Assembly: GCF_001641125.1 (NCBI RefSeq)
Contig: NZ_LWLP01000001.1
Location: forward strand, 3,060,133-3,124,132
Reading direction: 5' to 3'
DNA: 64,000 bases
From: Arthrobacter sp. OY3WO11
GTDB lineage: Bacteria; Actinomycetota; Actinomycetes; Actinomycetales; Micrococcaceae
The position numbers and the translations under genes were made by a program. Below, piece after piece: positions 33,163 to 41,778 of the stretch (the first letter of the stretch is position 1; each line of letters begins with the position of its first letter). Under the pieces are notes generated by a model that saw only the letters and a program-made list of their open reading frames with translations, was not told the DNA's origin and did no database searches.

Positions 33163-34081
33163 AGCGAATCCTCGGATCAAGCCAGGCGTACAGCAAATCA
33201 ACCAGCAGGTTGGCGATAACGAAGACCAGCACCAGCACGCTCACAATCGCGACGACGGTGGGTCCTTCGCTGCGGAGAATCGCCTGGTAGAGCTTCTGCC
33301 CCACCCCGGGGACGTTGAAGATGCCTTCGGTGACAATGGCGCCGCCCATCAAACCGCCGAGGCTGGCGCCCAGGTAGGTGACAACGGGAATCATCGAGTT
33401 GCGGAGGATGTGCGCCATGACCACGCGGGGCCGGGACAGTCCCTTCGCAGTGGCGGTACGGACGTAATCGGCCGTTGAGTTTTCAATGACCGACGCGCGG
33501 GTGAGGCGAAGCACGTAGGCGAAGGAGACCAGCGCAAGCGCGAACGCCGGAAGCAGCAGCGTGCTCCAGCTGACGTCCGTGCCCACTGTTGGTTTGGCCC
33601 AGCCCAGGTACACACCGAAAACCAGCTGCAGGACGAAGCCGAGGACAAAGATGGGGATGGCGATGACGACGAGCGAGGCGAGCAGGACGGTCGAATCGAA
33701 GATCTTTCCCTTGCGCAGGCCTGCGATGAGTCCGAAGCCGATGCCGAACACTGCCTGGATGACGAGCGCCTCGACGGCCAGCATAACGGTGACGGGGAAG
33801 ACGCGGCCGAGGGTGGCGGCGATGGGCTGGCCGGTGAAATCGACGCCCAGGTTGAACGTAAAGAGATTCTTGAGGAACAGGCCGTACTGGACCCAGAACG
33901 GCTGGTCCAGGTTGTACTGCTGGCGAAGGGCCGCGATGACGGCTTCGCTGGGCGGACGGTCTCCGAAGAGCGCCCTGATGGGGTCCCCGGGGAGGGCAAA
34001 CACCATGAAGTAGACCAGCAGGGTGGTGCCCAGGAACACGGGGATGACTTGGAGCAGACGCCGGAGGATGAACTGGATCAC
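33152..34081 (-). CDS. Dipeptide ABC transporter, permease (DppB type)
   Basis: 309 aa. The N-terminal DppB signature MIQFILRRLLQVIPVFLGTTLLVYF is followed by about six membrane helices and the EAA loop STADYVRTATAKGLSRPRVVMAHILRNS. It forms the channel with the DppC-type subunit. It lies 128 nt after the binding-protein gene, with a hairpin in between. Confidence 0.93.
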   Translation of the reverse strand: MIQFILRRLLQVIPVFLGTTLLVYFMVFALPGDPIRALFGDRPPSEAVIAALRQQYNLDQPFWVQYGLFLKNLFTFNLGVDFTGQPIAATLGRVFPVTVMLAVEALVIQAVFGIGFGLIAGLRKGKIFDSTVLLASLVVIAIPIFVLGFVLQLVFGVYLGWAKPTVGTDVSWSTLLLPAFALALVSFAYVLRLTRASVIENSTADYVRTATAKGLSRPRVVMAHILRNSMIPVVTYLGASLGGLMGGAIVTEGIFNVPGVGQKLYQAILRSEGPTVVAIVSVLVLVFVIANLLVDLLYAWLDPRIRYEK

Positions 34082-34154
34082 AGCAGACCCTCCGGGGCTT
34101 GTGGAGATGGGGGGAATTTCATGTAGGACAGCTTCCTGCCGGTATCAAGGCTAT

Positions 34155-34178
34155 GGGGCCCGGCTGGTGCCGGACCCC
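34155..34178 (-). terminator. Intercistronic hairpin between binding protein and permease genes
   Basis: Stem of 10 bp with one mismatch (GGGGCCCGGC / GCCGGACCCC, TGGT loop), no T-tract. Such hairpins often attenuate or protect the mRNA so that the binding protein is made in excess of the membrane subunits. Confidence 0.6.
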
Positions 34179-34209
34179 CACTAGCTATTTGAGTTGGACG
34201 GTCTCAGGA

Positions 34210-35880
34210 CTACTTTGCGGTGATGTTGTAGTACTGGATGACACCGTTCCAGCCGCTGTCCACGTTGGTGACGTTCTGGCTCCACACGACCTGGCGTGCG
34301 GAGTACCACAGCGGGAGATTGGGCAGGTCCTGGAACAGGACTTCCTGGGCCTCGGTGAACTTCGCGTTGGCGTCGTCAGTGGACTTCGAGCCCAGCCCTT
34401 CGTCGAGGAGCTTGTCGAACTCGGGGTTCGAGTAGCCCTCGTAGTTGGCGCTGGAACCCGTCCGCAGAAGCGGGCCGAGGAAGTTGTACAGCGACGGGTA
34501 GTCTGCCTGCCAGCCGGCCCGGGCGAAGCCGGGAAGCGTCTGGGACTTGCGCAGGTCCAGAAGTTCAGCAAACTTGGCGAAGGGCTGGCCTTCAACCTGG
34601 ATGCCGAGGTTGTTCTTCAGGTTGTTGGCAACAGCGTCGATCCATTCCTTGTTGCCGCCATCGGTGTTGTAACCGAGCTGGAGGGTCTTGTCTGCCGGCC
34701 AGGCGCTGATGGCATTGGCCTTTTCCCAGGCTTCCTTTGCCTTGGCGGCATCGAACTTCAGGACGTCAGAGCCCTCGACGTTCTCGTTGTAGCCGTCCAC
34801 GGCCGGGGAGGTGAAGTCCTTGGCCGGGATGCGGGTGCCGCTGAAGATGACCTTGGTGATCTCATCACGGTTGATGGCCATGGAGATAGCCTGACGGCGC
34901 AGCTTGCCTGCTTCGCCCTGGAACTCCGGCAGGTAGCCCGGGATGTTCAGGGTGGAGTTGCCTGCGTACGGCTTGTTCAGGTGGTTGTCCGGGAAGTCCG
35001 TGGTGTAAGTCTTCAGGGCGTTGGTCGGAAGGACATCCGTGACGTCCAGGTTGTTGGCCTGGATGTCGGTGTAGGCAGGAGCCGGGTCCGTGTAGAACTT
35101 GAAGGTCACGCCGCCGTTCTTGGCTTCACGGGTGCCGGCGTAGTCCTCGTTCTTGACGAGTTCAATCTGGCTGTCGTGCTGCCAGGCGCCTTCCTTGGCC
35201 ATCTTGTACGGGCCGTTGCCAACAGGGTTCTCGCCGTAAGCCTTGGGGTCAGCGATAGCCTCGGAGGGAAGCGGCATGAAGGCCGTGTAGCCAAGGCGCA
35301 GGGGCCAGTCGGCCTCCGGCTGCGTCAGCTTGACCTCAATGGTGGAGTCATCCTTGAGGACCAGGCCGGAGAGGGTCTCTGCCGTGGGAGCGGGGACCTC
35401 TGTCTCGCCTTCCTTCTTGGTGGCGCTGACGGCGTCGTAGCCCTCGATGGACTCAAAGAAGCTGCTGTTTGCCTGGGCGTTGGTGCTCAGCGCGGCGAAG
35501 TTCCAGGCGTCAACAAAGCTCTTGGCGGTGACTTCCTCACCGTTGGTGAACTTGGTGCCGCTCTTGACCTTGATGGTGTAGTTCTGGCCATCCGGGGATT
35601 CGATGGACTCGGCCAGCGCGTTGACCGACTCGCCACTGGGGCTGTAGCTGGTCAAGCCTTCAAAAAGAAGCTCAACAACGCGGCCGCCATAGACCTCGTT
35701 GGTGTTTGCCGGCAGCAGCGGGTTCTGAGGTTCGTTGCTGTAAGCCGTGATGATCTTGGCCGGATCGCCTGCGGCGTCGCTTGCCCCTTCATTGCTGCCG
35801 CCTCCAGCGCCGCAGCCGGTCAGGGCGAGGGCGGCGATTGCCACCATGCCCAGTGCTTTGGAAGTGCGCGTAAAACGCAT
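34210..35880 (-). CDS. Oligopeptide-binding lipoprotein (SBP family 5)
   Basis: 556 aa. Lipoprotein signal peptide with lipobox LTGC, then a Gly/Ser linker. Family 5 binding protein: YTIKVKSGTKFTNGEEVTAKSFVDAWNF near residues 105-132, GENPVGNGPYKM in the middle and KLRRQAISMAINRDEITKVIFSGTRIPA. It is the receptor for the importer encoded downstream. Its promoter must lie in 35881-36142. A clear AGGAGG precedes the ATG. Confidence 0.93.
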   Translation of the reverse strand: MRFTRTSKALGMVAIAALALTGCGAGGGSNEGASDAAGDPAKIITAYSNEPQNPLLPANTNEVYGGRVVELLFEGLTSYSPSGESVNALAESIESPDGQNYTIKVKSGTKFTNGEEVTAKSFVDAWNFAALSTNAQANSSFFESIEGYDAVSATKKEGETEVPAPTAETLSGLVLKDDSTIEVKLTQPEADWPLRLGYTAFMPLPSEAIADPKAYGENPVGNGPYKMAKEGAWQHDSQIELVKNEDYAGTREAKNGGVTFKFYTDPAPAYTDIQANNLDVTDVLPTNALKTYTTDFPDNHLNKPYAGNSTLNIPGYLPEFQGEAGKLRRQAISMAINRDEITKVIFSGTRIPAKDFTSPAVDGYNENVEGSDVLKFDAAKAKEAWEKANAISAWPADKTLQLGYNTDGGNKEWIDAVANNLKNNLGIQVEGQPFAKFAELLDLRKSQTLPGFARAGWQADYPSLYNFLGPLLRTGSSANYEGYSNPEFDKLLDEGLGSKSTDDANAKFTEAQEVLFQDLPNLPLWYSARQVVWSQNVTNVDSGWNGVIQYYNITAK

Positions 35881-36142
35881 TCCGCCTCCTATGAGTTGTG
35901 GGAGATAACGAGGGGGGAATCTGGTGGTTCCCCGCAGGCGAGACGCAGCTTTCGACTGTGACGCAACCTACATATACGAGTAGCCTAACCGCACGAAGTC
36001 CAGATACTGGTACTCCGTTGCCAAACCGTGACCGCCTCGAACTGAACGCCTAGTCGGTCAACGGAAGTTGTGCAAGTCACATGCTACTCGCCGGTAGCCC
36101 CTACGGCGAATCGGGCAGGAGGGAAGGTTTTCGACCCGATTA
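35881..36142. other. Region between the two binding-protein genes
   Basis: 262 bases upstream of dppA on the minus strand. It contains an AT-richer patch near 35965-36000 that is the likely promoter. I see no coding frame. Confidence 0.35.
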
Positions 36143-37924
36143 TCAGGACGACGCCGGCTGCGCCAGGCGCCAGTCCCATACGTTCCACCAGACACCCAAG
36201 GGGCCGGCGCTCGTCTTGACGCCCGCCACCCGGGCGCTGAAGGCTGTGGCACCAACGGTCTGGTAAAGCGGGAGGCCGTAGGCGTTTTCCCAGATCTGTT
36301 TGTCGATCTCGGCCAGGAGCTCATCCTGCTTGCCCAGGTCCGTGGTGCCGGCCAGCTGTTCCATCAGCCTGTCGGCGTCGCCGTCCGAAAAGCCGTTGAA
36401 GTTGCTGCCCGCGCCGGTACGGAAGATCTGGGGAACCCGGCTGACCCCCGCTGCGGTGCCAATCCATCCCAGCAGCGCGGCGTCGTAGCCTCCGCCGCCG
36501 AGTGCCCGGGCCCAGTCAGCACTCCCCTGCCCCGCATCGACCACCTGGAAGCCGGCCTGGGCGGCCGAGTCCCGAATCAGGGAAAATGCTGTGGCGCGGT
36601 TGGGGTTGTCCCGGTTGTAAAGGATCCGGATGGTGGGGGTGTCACCATCCAGGAGGGCCTTTGCCCCGTCGATGTCCACCTCGGCATAGTCCGACGAGCC
36701 GTTGTTCTTCACGGTGTCGTTGTATTTGGGCTGGGCGGGAAGGAATACGTGGGAATCCAGGGGCGCGGCATCGGGCTGCCTGTCCCCCACCACGGCGTCG
36801 ATGATGGCCTGGCGGGGGACCGCCTTCAGGAACGCCTGGCGGACGTCCTCGTCGGCAAAAGGCCCGGAGAAGGTGAGGTCAAGGTGGTCGTAGCCTGACT
36901 GGTCGTACCATTCAACGGTGTTCCCCTGGTCCGCCAGGCCTGCCAGGAGTTCCCCGGTTTCGGCTGAGGGCTGGGGGGAGATAATGTCTGCCTGGCCGTT
37001 CCGGAGCGCTTCGACTGCCGTAGGCACGGAGCCTGTGAAGCGGACGGTTATTTCATCCAGCCAGGGCTCCTGTCCCCACACATAGTCGCGGTTCCGGACG
37101 AGGGTCATGGAGACTTCAGGGACAATGTCGCGCACGATGTACGGGCCGCTGGAGAGATATACGGACGGATCATCGGGCAGGCTTTTGGAGTCGAACCCGG
37201 AGTTCCAGAAGTCGCTGACCCGCTTGAGGGGGTCGTTGACTGCGGGCTCTTCCTCATTGCCGCGGGGCGAGTCCCGGATCAGGTCGGTCAGGTCTTCTTC
37301 GTCGTTCAGGCCGCTTTTCGCTGCGACCACGTGTGCAGGCAGTCCGACGTCGAAAGCCACTTCCCAGTCGGCGTAGGGGACGGCGTATTCCAGGGTGATG
37401 GAGCGGCCGTCCGCCCCGATTTCCGGCAGCACGGTACCGGCAAGGCCTCTGGTGTCTGAGGCTACCGAAAAGTATGTGGTGCCTGTCCCCGCCAAGGGGT
37501 CGGCGTCGTCAAAATATCCTGACCCAGCCGCCCAGCTCAGGAGGAGGTCGCCGGCGTCGACCGCCTCGCCGTCGGACCATTTGACGCCCTCATTGACGGT
37601 GTACCTGACCTTCAACGGCTGGTCCGAGACCTTCTCGTAGCGCCCGAATTTTTCGTTCCGCACCACTTTTGCGCCGTCATCCAGGTAGTAGAAACCCGAG
37701 TGGGTGATGTAGCCGATCTTGGAGTTGATATCGGTGTTGCCGTCCGCGCTGTACGGGTTGAAGGACGAGAACGCGTTGACCTCCGCAACGCTCACGCTGC
37801 CGCCGCGCTTGGCCTCCCCCACCACCACAGGGGTGGTGGTGCCGCCGTTGCCCGAGCAGCCCGACAGGACCAGGGCGGCCGCCACTGCCGCGGTGATGTA
37901 GTGCACCAGACGCCTGAACGGCAT
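36143..37924 (-). CDS. Second family 5 binding lipoprotein, LpqW-like
   Basis: 593 aa. Signal peptide with lipobox LSGC (VLSGCSGNGG). It has family 5 features: GVKWSDGEAVDAGDLLLSW, LSSGPYIVRDIVPEVSMTLVRNRDYVWGQEP and a long C-terminal lobe. No permease or ATPase gene belongs to it; it has its own leader and lies upstream of dppA. In M. tuberculosis the similar LpqW (Rv1166), also near typA, acts in lipoarabinomannan synthesis rather than transport. Whether this gene is an LpqW ortholog or an extra receptor for the dpp importer cannot be decided from sequence alone. Confidence 0.85.
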   Translation of the reverse strand: MPFRRLVHYITAAVAAALVLSGCSGNGGTTTPVVVGEAKRGGSVSVAEVNAFSSFNPYSADGNTDINSKIGYITHSGFYYLDDGAKVVRNEKFGRYEKVSDQPLKVRYTVNEGVKWSDGEAVDAGDLLLSWAAGSGYFDDADPLAGTGTTYFSVASDTRGLAGTVLPEIGADGRSITLEYAVPYADWEVAFDVGLPAHVVAAKSGLNDEEDLTDLIRDSPRGNEEEPAVNDPLKRVSDFWNSGFDSKSLPDDPSVYLSSGPYIVRDIVPEVSMTLVRNRDYVWGQEPWLDEITVRFTGSVPTAVEALRNGQADIISPQPSAETGELLAGLADQGNTVEWYDQSGYDHLDLTFSGPFADEDVRQAFLKAVPRQAIIDAVVGDRQPDAAPLDSHVFLPAQPKYNDTVKNNGSSDYAEVDIDGAKALLDGDTPTIRILYNRDNPNRATAFSLIRDSAAQAGFQVVDAGQGSADWARALGGGGYDAALLGWIGTAAGVSRVPQIFRTGAGSNFNGFSDGDADRLMEQLAGTTDLGKQDELLAEIDKQIWENAYGLPLYQTVGATAFSARVAGVKTSAGPLGVWWNVWDWRLAQPASS

Positions 37925-37985
37925 GCCGCCTCCTTGTTTTCTTCTGCGGGAGGGGCCCCTGGAATCGCCAGGTCACGCCCTGTAC

Positions 37986-39608
37986 TCAGGATAAGGCGTG
38001 CGGGCCCTCGATTGCCGGTGCCGTCCGCAGCAGCCGTGTTGCCTCTTGTCCTGCCCCGAGCAGGGCTTCAGCACGACGGCGGTGCTCCCGCCGCTTGTCC
38101 GGGTCCATGGTGTCCAACAGGGAGACCACCATCCGCGAGCGGGGATTCCTTTCGAAGACCTCCCGGTGGTCATCGATGAAGGTCCAGTACAGCCCGTCCC
38201 AGTCTTGCATCCATTCCCCTGCCGGCAGGTCCGACATCCTGCGGAGGTAGTTGCTGCCCGAAACGTAGGGTTTCGTGGTGATCGCCTCCCCCGCCGCGAA
38301 CTGGCTCATGGCGTACACGTTGGGGACCATCACCCAGTCGTACGCGTCGATGAACAGTTCCATGAACCACTCGTAGACGTCGTCGGGATGGATCCGCAGC
38401 AGTGACATGGCGTTGCCCAGGACCATCAAGCGCTCGATGTGGTGCGCGTACCCCGTGGCAAGCACACGCGAGATCACCATGTCCACGGGAGCCAGCCCGG
38501 TGTCCGCATCCCACCACCCGTCCCCCAGCCCGTTCCGGTGGTTCAACAGGTTGGCGGTGCGCATCTGCCGGCCGCGGGTCCGGTAGGTGGCGCGCATGTA
38601 CTCCCGCCAGCCAATCACCTGCCGGACGAAACCCTCCAGGGAGGCAAGCGGGGTACCGGGCCCTGCACCCTCGAGCACGGCCTCAAGGACTTCCCGCGGG
38701 TCCAGCAGTCCGATGTTCAACGCCGGCGTGAGCAGGCCATGGGCGATGAACGGATGCGTGGTGGAGATTGCGTCCTCGTACGGGCCGAAGTCGTCCAGCC
38801 GTTCGCGGACGAACTCCTGCAAATGCCTCCGTGCCTCGTCAGCGCTCGTGGGCCAGGCAAACAGGGCGGGATCGCCCGGAGCATCCGGAAACTCCTCCGC
38901 CACCCAGGCGATGGCCTGGACGACGTCGTCGGACGGCTCGTCTGCGGCGCCGGCGGCATGTTCGGTGAGGGCTTCAAGGTCGAAGGTCCCCTGCAGCTGC
39001 TGGACGGGGTGGCGCGCAAACCGGCCCACCGTGCGGGGCGTGTACCCCCGGGGAAGCTTTTTCCGGTTGTCCGCGTCGAAGGACCATTTCCCGCCTGCCG
39101 GCTGCCCGCCGCCGTCGACAAGGACACCGAGCCTGCGGCGCTGCCACACGTAGAAGTCGTGCATGCGGGCAGCGTTGGCGGCAAACCACTGGTCAATCTG
39201 CCCGCGGTCGGTGAGGAAGTTCGGCGTCTCCAGCACGTCCTCGCCGCGCATCCGGTAGCCGCCGTCGGCCAGGCCGGAATAAAGGTCCCGTTCAAGCCAG
39301 TCGTCCACCACGTCGAACCACGTCACCTGTGCCGGGCGGCGGCGGCGGACCAGGTCTGCGAGCTGCTGGCGGGAGCTGCGGCCGGCCTCACTGCGGAAGA
39401 CGACAACCTCGTGGCACTTCGCGCCGAGGCGGCGCGCAAACCGGCTCATGGACGCCCGGTGCAGGACCAGTTTGTGGGAGTGGAACGAGTACTGGCGAAA
39501 GAGCAGGTCATGCTCGATCAGCACAAACACGGTACCGTCTGCCGCATCGAGGTGCTCCCGGAACAACTGATGCGGCAGAACCAGGCGCAGGTGCGGTCCG
39601 GACGTCAT
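37986..39608 (-). CDS. Photolyase/cryptochrome of the bacterial FeS-BCP type, without cluster cysteines
   Basis: 540 aa. It belongs to the PhrB-like prokaryotic (6-4) photolyase branch: N-terminal photolyase-related domain MTSGPHLRLVLPHQLFREHL, then TTHPFIAHGLLTPALNIGLLDPREV, GWREYMRATYRTRG, YAHHIERLMVLGNAM and YDWVMVPNVYAMSQFAAGE. In studied members four Cys bind a 4Fe-4S cluster, three of them between RMSDYC and ALYW. Here that stretch (residues 458-477, MSDLPAGEWMQDWDGLYWTF) is shortened and has no Cys, and the fourth position (the DTGLAPVDMVI segment) also lacks Cys. The only Cys is at about 65. FAD-pocket segments appear intact. A TAGGGT box lies 6 nt before the ATG. Confidence 0.88.
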   Translation of the reverse strand: MTSGPHLRLVLPHQLFREHLDAADGTVFVLIEHDLLFRQYSFHSHKLVLHRASMSRFARRLGAKCHEVVVFRSEAGRSSRQQLADLVRRRRPAQVTWFDVVDDWLERDLYSGLADGGYRMRGEDVLETPNFLTDRGQIDQWFAANAARMHDFYVWQRRRLGVLVDGGGQPAGGKWSFDADNRKKLPRGYTPRTVGRFARHPVQQLQGTFDLEALTEHAAGAADEPSDDVVQAIAWVAEEFPDAPGDPALFAWPTSADEARRHLQEFVRERLDDFGPYEDAISTTHPFIAHGLLTPALNIGLLDPREVLEAVLEGAGPGTPLASLEGFVRQVIGWREYMRATYRTRGRQMRTANLLNHRNGLGDGWWDADTGLAPVDMVISRVLATGYAHHIERLMVLGNAMSLLRIHPDDVYEWFMELFIDAYDWVMVPNVYAMSQFAAGEAITTKPYVSGSNYLRRMSDLPAGEWMQDWDGLYWTFIDDHREVFERNPRSRMVVSLLDTMDPDKRREHRRRAEALLGAGQEATRLLRTAPAIEGPHALS

Positions 39609-39614
39609 TCCCCC

Positions 39615-39620
39615 ACCCTA
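39615..39620 (-). promoter_or_regulatory. -10 box of a probable leaderless promoter (photolyase)
   Basis: TAGGGT on the minus strand, 6 nt before the ATG at 39608. Confidence 0.5.
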
Positions 39621-39756
39621 GGGGGTCCGGCGGGGCGCACGGAGCCTGTCGAACGGTTTGGAGCAAGATGGCTTTGACGCCTCCGCCGTCAGCAATGAAA
39701 CCCGCTTCGGGGTCCATTAGCTCCTTTGGCGCTCAGTTGCAGGACCTCGGCCGAGC

Positions 39757-40410
39757 CTAGAAGGCGGTGCTGGGCAGATCCTTCTCGCCATCGACGATCG
39801 CAGTGATAATCCGCGCTGCAACCAGGTCTGGATCCAGCCCCGCGCCGAATCGCGGCGCTGACCCGGCTATCGGATGATCGGACAGCGCGGTGCCAGTGTG
39901 GCCTGGGCGGGCGTCCACGATTCGGATGCCCGCGCGGCGGTACTCGCGCGCCGCTGCGACAACGAAGGCCGCGAGCCCAGCCTTCGACGCCGAGTATGCC
40001 GCCAGACCGGCGACGGGTGCTTCGGCGACAACGCCGCTCAGCGTGACAACGAAGGGCTCCCGGCCCTCACGTGCCGAGGCCTCGAGGTAGGGCTGGCTCT
40101 GGGTAATGAGCTGGATCGGACTGGTCGTGTTCACAGCGAAGAGTTCGTCCACCGTGGCGGGTTCAAGGTCTGATGCGGCGCCGAAGGCGACGACCCCGGA
40201 CGCAACCACTAGCCCGTCGAGGCGTCCGTATTGCGCATTCGTATCATCCAAGACCTCCTGGATCACGGAGGGTGCGCGCAGATCGTGCCCAGCAGACTTT
40301 GACGACCGGGCGACGATGGCGCCGTTACTTTCCAGCTGGGCGGCGATGCGCGAACCAAGTCCGCCGGTGGCGCCGACTACCAGAACAACCGCACCCTGAA
40401 GAGTCGTCAT
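39757..40410 (-). CDS. Short-chain dehydrogenase/reductase
   Basis: 217 aa. Classical SDR: cofactor motif VVGATGGLGSRIA (TGxxxGxG type, residues about 12-20), VVASGVV in place of NNAG, catalytic Ser in VTLSGVV, and YSASK with the YxxxK pair. The substrate is unknown. Base composition seems slightly less GC-rich than the neighbours. A TAGGAT box lies 6 nt before the ATG with no Shine-Dalgarno sequence. It lies 148 nt upstream of the photolyase on the same strand, and both have their own promoter boxes. Confidence 0.88.
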   Translation of the reverse strand: MTTLQGAVVLVVGATGGLGSRIAAQLESNGAIVARSSKSAGHDLRAPSVIQEVLDDTNAQYGRLDGLVVASGVVAFGAASDLEPATVDELFAVNTTSPIQLITQSQPYLEASAREGREPFVVTLSGVVAEAPVAGLAAYSASKAGLAAFVVAAAREYRRAGIRIVDARPGHTGTALSDHPIAGSAPRFGAGLDPDLVAARIITAIVDGEKDLPSTAF

Positions 40411-40416
40411 GGGTAG

Positions 40417-40422
40417 ATCCTA
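40417..40422 (-). promoter_or_regulatory. -10 box of a probable leaderless promoter (SDR)
   Basis: TAGGAT on the minus strand, 6 nt before the ATG at 40410. Confidence 0.55.
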
Positions 40423-40539
40423 GGTCACGTGCTGCAGGTAGCCGAGCGTGGGTCGGTTCCCTGAGGCTGAACGGCTGCGGTACTACGCAGGCCACGAAGC
40501 AGGCTTCACTCGCTCGTCCGGGATGAAGCGCGCCAACAG

Positions 40540-40575
40540 AGACGGGCCCATCTGCGGAAGCAGATGGGCCCGTCT
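40540..40575 (-). terminator. ychF terminator
   Basis: Perfect 16-bp stem (AGACGGGCCCATCTGC and its complement) with a GGAA loop, directly after the ychF stop codon on the minus strand. Confidence 0.88.
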
Positions 40576-40591
40576 CAAAACTCTGTGGGCG

Positions 40592-41677
40592 TTAGACGTT
40601 GAAGCGGAACTCCACCACGTCGCCGTCGGCCATCACGTACTCCTTGCCCTCAATACGGACCTTGCCGCGGGACTTGGCCTCTGCCATGGAACCGGCTTCC
40701 ACCAGGTCGTTGAAGGACACCACCTCGGCCTTGATGAAGCCGCGCTGGAAGTCAGAGTGGATCACCCCGGCTGCCTGCGGTGCAGTATCGCCTTGGCGGA
40801 TGGTCCAGGCGCGGGTTTCCTTGGGGCCGGCCGTCAGGTAGGTCTGCAGTCCCAGGGTGTGGAAGCCGACGCGCGCCAGCTGGTCCAGCCCGGATTCGTC
40901 CTGGCCATTCATTTCCAGCATCTCGCGGGCTTCTTCCTCGTCCAGTTCCACGAGGTCGGCTTCGAGCTTGGCGTCAAGGAAAACGGCGTCCGCCGGGGCA
41001 ACCATGGCCCGCAGTTCCTCCTGCTTTTCAGGATTGCCCAAGATGCCTTCATCGGCGTTGAAGACGTAGATGAACGGCTTGGCCGTTAGGAGGCCGAGCT
41101 CCTTGAGGTGTTCCATTTCGAGCTTGTCGCTCTTGATGGAAGAGAAGATGGTGTCGCCGCGCTCCAAAACCGCCTGGGCCGCCTTGATGGCGGCAAGCTC
41201 AGCAGCTTCCCGCTTCTTGATCTTGACTTCCTTTTCGATCCGCGGAATGGCGTTCTCGATGGTCTGCAGATCTGCCAGGATGAGCTCGGTGTTGATGGTT
41301 TCCATGTCCGAGCGCGGATCCACCTTGCCGTCGACGTGGATGACATCGGGGTCATCAAACACCCGCACCACCTGCGCAATAGCTTCGGCTTCGCGGATGT
41401 TGGCCAGGAACTTGTTGCCCAGGCCCTCTCCTTCCGAGGCACCCTTGACGATGCCGGCGATGTCCACGAACGACACCGGCGCGGGCAGGAGACGCTGCGA
41501 GCCGAAGATCTCAGCCAGCTTCTGAAGCCGGGGGTCGGGCAGGTTCACGACGCCGACATTGGGTTCGATGGTGGCGAACGGGTAGTTCGCGGCCAGCACC
41601 TGGTTGCGGGTGAGTGCGTTGAAGAGAGTTGATTTGCCGACGTTGGGCAGTCCGACGATGCCAATAGTAAGAGCCAC
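40592..41677 (-). CDS. ychF: Redox-regulated ATPase YchF
   Basis: 361 aa from the GTG of [18 protein letters not shown]1 motif GLPNVGKST at residues 9-17, G3 [16 protein letters not shown], and a NxxE-type base motif (YVFNADEG) that explains ATP rather than GTP preference. A coiled-coil insert and a C-terminal TGS domain ([30 protein letters not shown]) follow. It is an Obg-family ribosome-associated ATPase linked to oxidative stress control. A TAGAAT box lies 8 nt before the GTG. It is divergent from rmuC. Confidence 0.94.
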   Translation of the reverse strand: MALTIGIVGLPNVGKSTLFNALTRNQVLAANYPFATIEPNVGVVNLPDPRLQKLAEIFGSQRLLPAPVSFVDIAGIVKGASEGEGLGNKFLANIREAEAIAQVVRVFDDPDVIHVDGKVDPRSDMETINTELILADLQTIENAIPRIEKEVKIKKREAAELAAIKAAQAVLERGDTIFSSIKSDKLEMEHLKELGLLTAKPFIYVFNADEGILGNPEKQEELRAMVAPADAVFLDAKLEADLVELDEEEAREMLEMNGQDESGLDQLARVGFHTLGLQTYLTAGPKETRAWTIRQGDTAPQAAGVIHSDFQRGFIKAEVVSFNDLVEAGSMAEAKSRGKVRIEGKEYVMADGDVVEFRFNV

Positions 41678-41778
41678 GAGGATTGATTCTACCCGCAGCG
41701 GGCGCACTGGGGGTCCGGAGCCGGCCGGGGAAAATGTCGCTTCGGCAAAATGTCACAGCCCCGTGCGACAGTGAGGGC

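Noticed and set aside
34099..35961. 620-codon open frame opposite the dpp binding protein
   Set aside because: Antisense shadow; the minus-strand gene has a lipobox and family 5 motifs.
38439..39677. 412-codon frame opposite the photolyase
   Set aside because: Shadow; no recognisable protein features and no start signal.
40411..40539. Possible gene remnant between ychF terminator and the SDR gene
   Set aside because: One frame gives a peptide of about 40 residues (PEAERLRYYAGHEAGF) that looks protein-like, but I cannot match it to a family and it has no start signal.
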